Below, in pieces: positions 61,345-64,000 of a stretch of DNA of 64,000 bases. Made by a program: the position numbers and the translations under genes. Each line of letters begins with the position of its first letter. Position 1 is the stretch's first letter. Source of the DNA: Streptomyces sp. NBC_00094 (GTDB taxonomy: Bacteria; Actinomycetota; Actinomycetes; Streptomycetales; Streptomycetaceae). The notes under the pieces were generated by a model. It was not told the origin of the DNA. It saw only the letters and a program-made list of their open reading frames with translations, and searched no databases. The stretch lies in assembly GCF_026343125.1 (NCBI RefSeq), contig NZ_JAPEMB010000001.1:6639501-6703500 (forward strand). Direction: 5' to 3'.

Positions 61345-61581
61345 ATGGCAGCCTGGGCGACGGCCGAGTGCCGATGCGGACACCCGCGCTTCCGGCACGC
61401 GGAGCCCCGGTTCTCGGGCGGCTGCGGTCTCTGCCGCTGCGACACGTTCGTGCTGCCGCCGCCGGAGCCGGGCTTCCTGGACCCCGAACCGGAACGACCG
61501 GAGCGCGACCGCACTCCGCATCCGGACTGCCCCCTCCAGGACCCGGACTGCAACGGGTTCCACGGCTTCCTCCTGTACTGA
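61345..61581 (+). CDS. small cysteine-rich protein
   Basis: A 78-residue protein with seven or eight cysteines: CRC at 9-11, CGLC and RC near 31-36, and two near the C-terminus (PHPDC, PDCNG). Pairs of CxC and CxxC suggest metal binding. It follows the DUF5107 gene by 91 bp. No function known. Confidence 0.6.
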   Translation: MAAWATAECRCGHPRFRHAEPRFSGGCGLCRCDTFVLPPPEPGFLDPEPERPERDRTPHPDCPLQDPDCNGFHGFLLY

Positions 61582-61608
61582 CCGCCGTCCAGGAGGTTCG
61601 CGGCGGTC
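61580..61608. terminator. hairpin between convergent Cys-rich and methyltransferase genes
   Basis: GACCGCCG and CGGCGGTC form 8-bp perfect arms around a 13-nt loop, just past the stop of the small protein. Confidence 0.55.
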
Positions 61609-61622
61609 GGGTGCGACAGTCG

Positions 61623-62459
61623 TCAGGACACCCGACACAGGATCTCGCCGTGCGGGACCATGAACCACGCGTCCTGCTGCTCGCCCCACTCCCGCCATGC
61701 CTCCCCGATCGCCTTCAGCTCCGCGGCGGTCGCGTGCCCGCCCGACACGGCCAGTTCCGCGTAGACCGACGCGGTCGTACGGTCGGCCCACAGGCCGCTC
61801 CACCAGGCCCGCTCCTCGGGCGTGGCGAAGCACCAGGTGCCGGCGGTCGTCGTGACGTCGGTGAATCCGGCCTGCCGGGCCCACGCGAACAGCCGCCTCC
61901 CGGCGTCGGGTTCGCCGCCGTTCGCCCGTGCGACCCGGTGGTACAGGTCCAACCACCCGTCGAGCGCGGGCCGTTCGGGGAACCAGGCGAAGGCCCCGTA
62001 GTCACTGTCGCGGGCCGCGACGACTCCACCGGGGCGGCACACGCGCCGCATCTCGCGCAGTGCCCGGACCGGGTCGCCGACGTGCTGCAGCACCTGATGG
62101 GCGTGGACGACGTCGAAGGAGTCGTCCGGGAAGTCCAGGGCATGGACGTCGGCCACGGCGAACTCGACGTTCTCCAGGCCGCGTTCGGCGGCGACCGCGC
62201 GGGCCTTGTCCAGGACGTCCTCGGCGGCGTCGACCGCCGTCACCCGGCCCGGCGCCACCCGTGCGGCCAGGTCGGCGGTGATCGTTCCGGGTCCGCAGCC
62301 CACGTCCAGGACGTCCAGTCCCGCCCGCAGTTCGGGCAGCAGGTAGGCCGCCGAGTTCTCGGCGGTCCGCCAGCTGTGCGAGCGCAGGACGGACTCGTGG
62401 TGGCCGTGGGTGTAGACGGCGGTCTCGTGGGCCGCGGACGGGTCGGTGGCATGCGTCAT
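61623..62459 (-). CDS. class I SAM-dependent methyltransferase
   Basis: A 278-residue methyltransferase. Motif I DVLDVGCGPGTIT, motif II FAVADVHALDFPDDSFDVV and the LQHVGDPVRALREMRRVCRPGG helix are UbiE/type 11-like. The substrate is unknown. The ATG at 62459 follows GGGAG by about 9 nt; earlier in-frame starts lack support. Convergent with the cysteine-rich gene. Confidence 0.88.
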   Translation of the reverse strand: MTHATDPSAAHETAVYTHGHHESVLRSHSWRTAENSAAYLLPELRAGLDVLDVGCGPGTITADLAARVAPGRVTAVDAAEDVLDKARAVAAERGLENVEFAVADVHALDFPDDSFDVVHAHQVLQHVGDPVRALREMRRVCRPGGVVAARDSDYGAFAWFPERPALDGWLDLYHRVARANGGEPDAGRRLFAWARQAGFTDVTTTAGTWCFATPEERAWWSGLWADRTTASVYAELAVSGGHATAAELKAIGEAWREWGEQQDAWFMVPHGEILCRVS

Positions 62460-62549
62460 GGAAGCGACTCCCTCGGTGTGGGTGCGTTCCCTCACCGTAC
62501 GCACTCCACTCGAATAGTGAGACCTGCGTCTTGGGATGTGGACAGTCGC

Positions 62550-63083
62550 TCAGGCGAACAGCTCCCGCCTGTACCGGAGTTCCGGCAGCTCCCTGCCGCC
62601 CGTGACGTCATGGGCGACGACGCCGTCCGGCCGCCAGCCCGCGGCCTCGTAGAACCGGCGCCCCCGCGCGTTCCCGGCGAACACCCACAGCACGGCGGAG
62701 CGGAAACCGGCCGTCACGAGCACCTCGGTGGACACGGTGAGCAGCTCCCGCCCGACACCCGTGCCCCACACCTCCGGCAGGGCGTACAGCGCCGCGAGCT
62801 CGGCCGTGGTGGCGGGGCCGGACGCGACGGACTCCTCGTCCGCCCATGCCCTGAAACAGGAGAAGGCCACCACCCGCCCGTCGGCCCCCGTCGCCAGGAG
62901 CACCGTCGGCCGGTCCGGCGCCGCCAGCCGGTCGCGCCACACGACGGTGCGCTCCTCCGGGTCCAGGGCGTCCAGGTACGGCCCCGGGAGCAGGTCGCGG
63001 TAGGCGGCCCGCCACGACTGCACATGGACGGAGGCGAGGGCCGCCGCGTCCTCGGGAACGGCTTCACGTATCGATGTCGACAT
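62550..63083 (-). CDS. GNAT acetyltransferase
   Basis: A 177-residue single-domain acetyltransferase. The start IREAVPEDAAALASVHVQSWRAAY and the LYALPEVWGTGVGRELLTVSTEV acetyl-CoA loop, then GNARGRRFYEAAGW, are diagnostic. Substrate unknown. The ATG at 63083 lies upstream of the methyltransferase gene on the same strand, with 90 bp between them. Confidence 0.88.
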   Translation of the reverse strand: MSTSIREAVPEDAAALASVHVQSWRAAYRDLLPGPYLDALDPEERTVVWRDRLAAPDRPTVLLATGADGRVVAFSCFRAWADEESVASGPATTAELAALYALPEVWGTGVGRELLTVSTEVLVTAGFRSAVLWVFAGNARGRRFYEAAGWRPDGVVAHDVTGGRELPELRYRRELFA

Positions 63084-63257
63084 GCCGCATTCTCGGTCGC
63101 GGAGGCCCGGCGCCGCTCCCGTATTTCCGCGGCCCGCCCCGACCTGACGTATCCGTGTGTGACAGCACCGTGAACGGACCGTCCGGGCCCCCTCCGAGCC
63201 CCTAGGCTCGGCCCGCCGCCGCCCGGTGGCGCGCCCGTCCCCGTGCCGAGGAGTCCC

Positions 63258-64000
63258 GTGCCGTACTCGCCCGCGCCCGACCGCCGCTCCCTGCTGAAGC
63301 TGCTCGCGGCGGCCCCCGCGGTCTCCGCCCTCGGTGGACTCGCCACCGCCGCGCCCGCACTCGCCGCGCCCGCGAACGGATCCGCCGCGGGCGCCGCCTC
63401 CGGGATCGTCAAGGCCCTCCCGCCCGAGTGGTTCACCGTCCGGGGCACCAACGCCGAGGCGCGGTTCGACTCCTTCGCGGACACCGGTCTCCTCACCCCC
63501 GCCGACCGCTTCTTCGTCCGCAACCACACCTCCACGCCCGTCCTCGACGCCGCCGACTGGCGGCTGACCCTCTGGGGTGACGGACTCCACGGCCGCACCC
63601 CCGTCCACTTCACCTACGGACAGCTCCGCGACCTGCCGTCCGTCACCCGGACGGCCCTGATCGAGTGCGCCGGAAACGGCCGCAGCCTCTACACGAGCCA
63701 GCAGGGCGAGCCCGTGACCGGCACCTCATGGACCCTCGGTGCCGTCGGCGCCGCCCGCTGGCGCGGTGTCCGCCTCTCCGACGTGCTGCGACGCGCCGGG
63801 ATCGCCCACGACGCCGTCGACCTCCTGCCGCGCGGCCTCGACGACCCGTACGTCTCCGGCGGCGTCGACTTCGGCCGGGTGCGCCGCCCGTTGCCGGTCG
63901 CCAAGGCCTTCGACGACGTGATCCTCGCGTACGAGATGAACGGCGAGCCGCTCCCGTACGACCACGGGTACCCGGTCCGGCTCGTCGTGCCCTCCTGGGT
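63258..64000 (+). CDS. Tat-exported sulfite-oxidase-like molybdopterin oxidoreductase (partial)
   Basis: The first about 247 residues of a protein cut by the window edge. A twin-arginine signal (DRRSLLKLLAAAPAVSALGG, then a long Ala-rich stretch) is followed by a mature region with FVRNHTSTP and the molybdenum-ligand cysteine in IECAGNGR, as in sulfite oxidase and YedY/MsrP-type proteins. The C-terminal half, which would show the dimerisation domain, is missing. GTG at 63258 follows GAGGAG by 4 nt. Expected outside the membrane. Confidence 0.88.
   Translation, partial: MPYSPAPDRRSLLKLLAAAPAVSALGGLATAAPALAAPANGSAAGAASGIVKALPPEWFTVRGTNAEARFDSFADTGLLTPADRFFVRNHTSTPVLDAADWRLTLWGDGLHGRTPVHFTYGQLRDLPSVTRTALIECAGNGRSLYTSQQGEPVTGTSWTLGAVGAARWRGVRLSDVLRRAGIAHDAVDLLPRGLDDPYVSGGVDFGRVRRPLPVAKAFDDVILAYEMNGEPLPYDHGYPVRLVVPSW

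Overview
This window looks like chromosomal DNA of a Streptomyces-type actinomycete. GC is very high, codons almost always end in G or C, GTG and TTG starts are common, neighbouring genes often overlap by 4 bp (ATGA/GTGA), and many starts have a TANNNT box 6-8 nt upstream and no Shine-Dalgarno (leaderless mRNAs). The families present (PucR, IclR and HutC-type GntR regulators, psd-pss, a crotonyl-CoA reductase cluster, many GNAT and MFS genes) fit that lineage. I saw no rRNA, tRNA, insertion sequence, prophage, CRISPR array or natural-product assembly line.

Layout. 1-3.5 kb: a truncated Pro/Thr-rich protein, an IclR regulator, a secreted trypsin and an unknown protein with a ParB-like motif. 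3.6-10 kb: lipoate ligase-like protein, inositol-monophosphatase-like enzyme, FAD desaturase-like oxidoreductase, Sua5/YciO protein, then an alkylation-repair pair (Ada-AlkA fusion plus a separate O6-alkylguanine methyltransferase). 10-15.6 kb: sirtuin, orphan VapB-like antitoxin, NUDIX hydrolase coupled to an ADP-ribosylglycohydrolase, BCCT transporter, glycerate kinase. 15.6-22 kb: PucR-type regulator divergent from a five-gene branched-chain amino-acid-type ABC importer (livFGHMK order). 22-24.7 kb: tandem GNAT protein and the phosphatidylserine synthase/decarboxylase pair. 24.8-34 kb (minus strand): an ethylmalonyl-CoA pathway operon (ccr, ethylmalonyl-CoA mutase, malyl-CoA lyase-type enzyme, MaoC hydratase, acyl-CoA dehydrogenase), preceded by a TetR regulator and a duplicated 3-hydroxyacyl-CoA dehydrogenase. 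34.4-40.5 kb: HEAT-repeat protein, MFS transporter, RidA, secreted tripeptidyl-aminopeptidase-like hydrolase, and a radical SAM protein with a perfect LexA-type box in its promoter. 40.8-46.6 kb: an MFS exporter fused to three beta-sandwich repeats, an acidic unknown protein with a 15-bp tandem repeat upstream, and a large unknown protein. 46.7-51.9 kb: a four-peptidase operon (DppA, M20, S9, S66). 52-64 kb: secreted CocE-like hydrolase, MFS, adenosine deaminase with its HutC-type GntR regulator, small membrane/PASTA proteins, GNATs, a DUF5107/TPR-like protein, a methyltransferase and the start of a Tat-exported molybdopterin oxidoreductase.

How the genes work together. The clearest pathway is C2 assimilation: Ccr carboxylates crotonyl-CoA to ethylmalonyl-CoA; the mutase, dehydrogenase, hydratase and lyase carry it on to glyoxylate and propionyl-CoA; and the upstream hydroxyacyl-CoA dehydrogenase plausibly feeds crotonyl-CoA precursors. 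Its promoter carries two similar dyads 22 bp apart. The peptidase operon suggests turnover of short or D-amino-acid-containing peptides. The strongest regulatory prediction is the gntR-add pair: the same 11-bp palindrome (TTGTC-W-GACAA) lies upstream of gntR and just inside the start of add.

Limits. Families were recognised by eye from translations. Operators, terminators and leaderless starts are predictions from sequence, and no database search was run.
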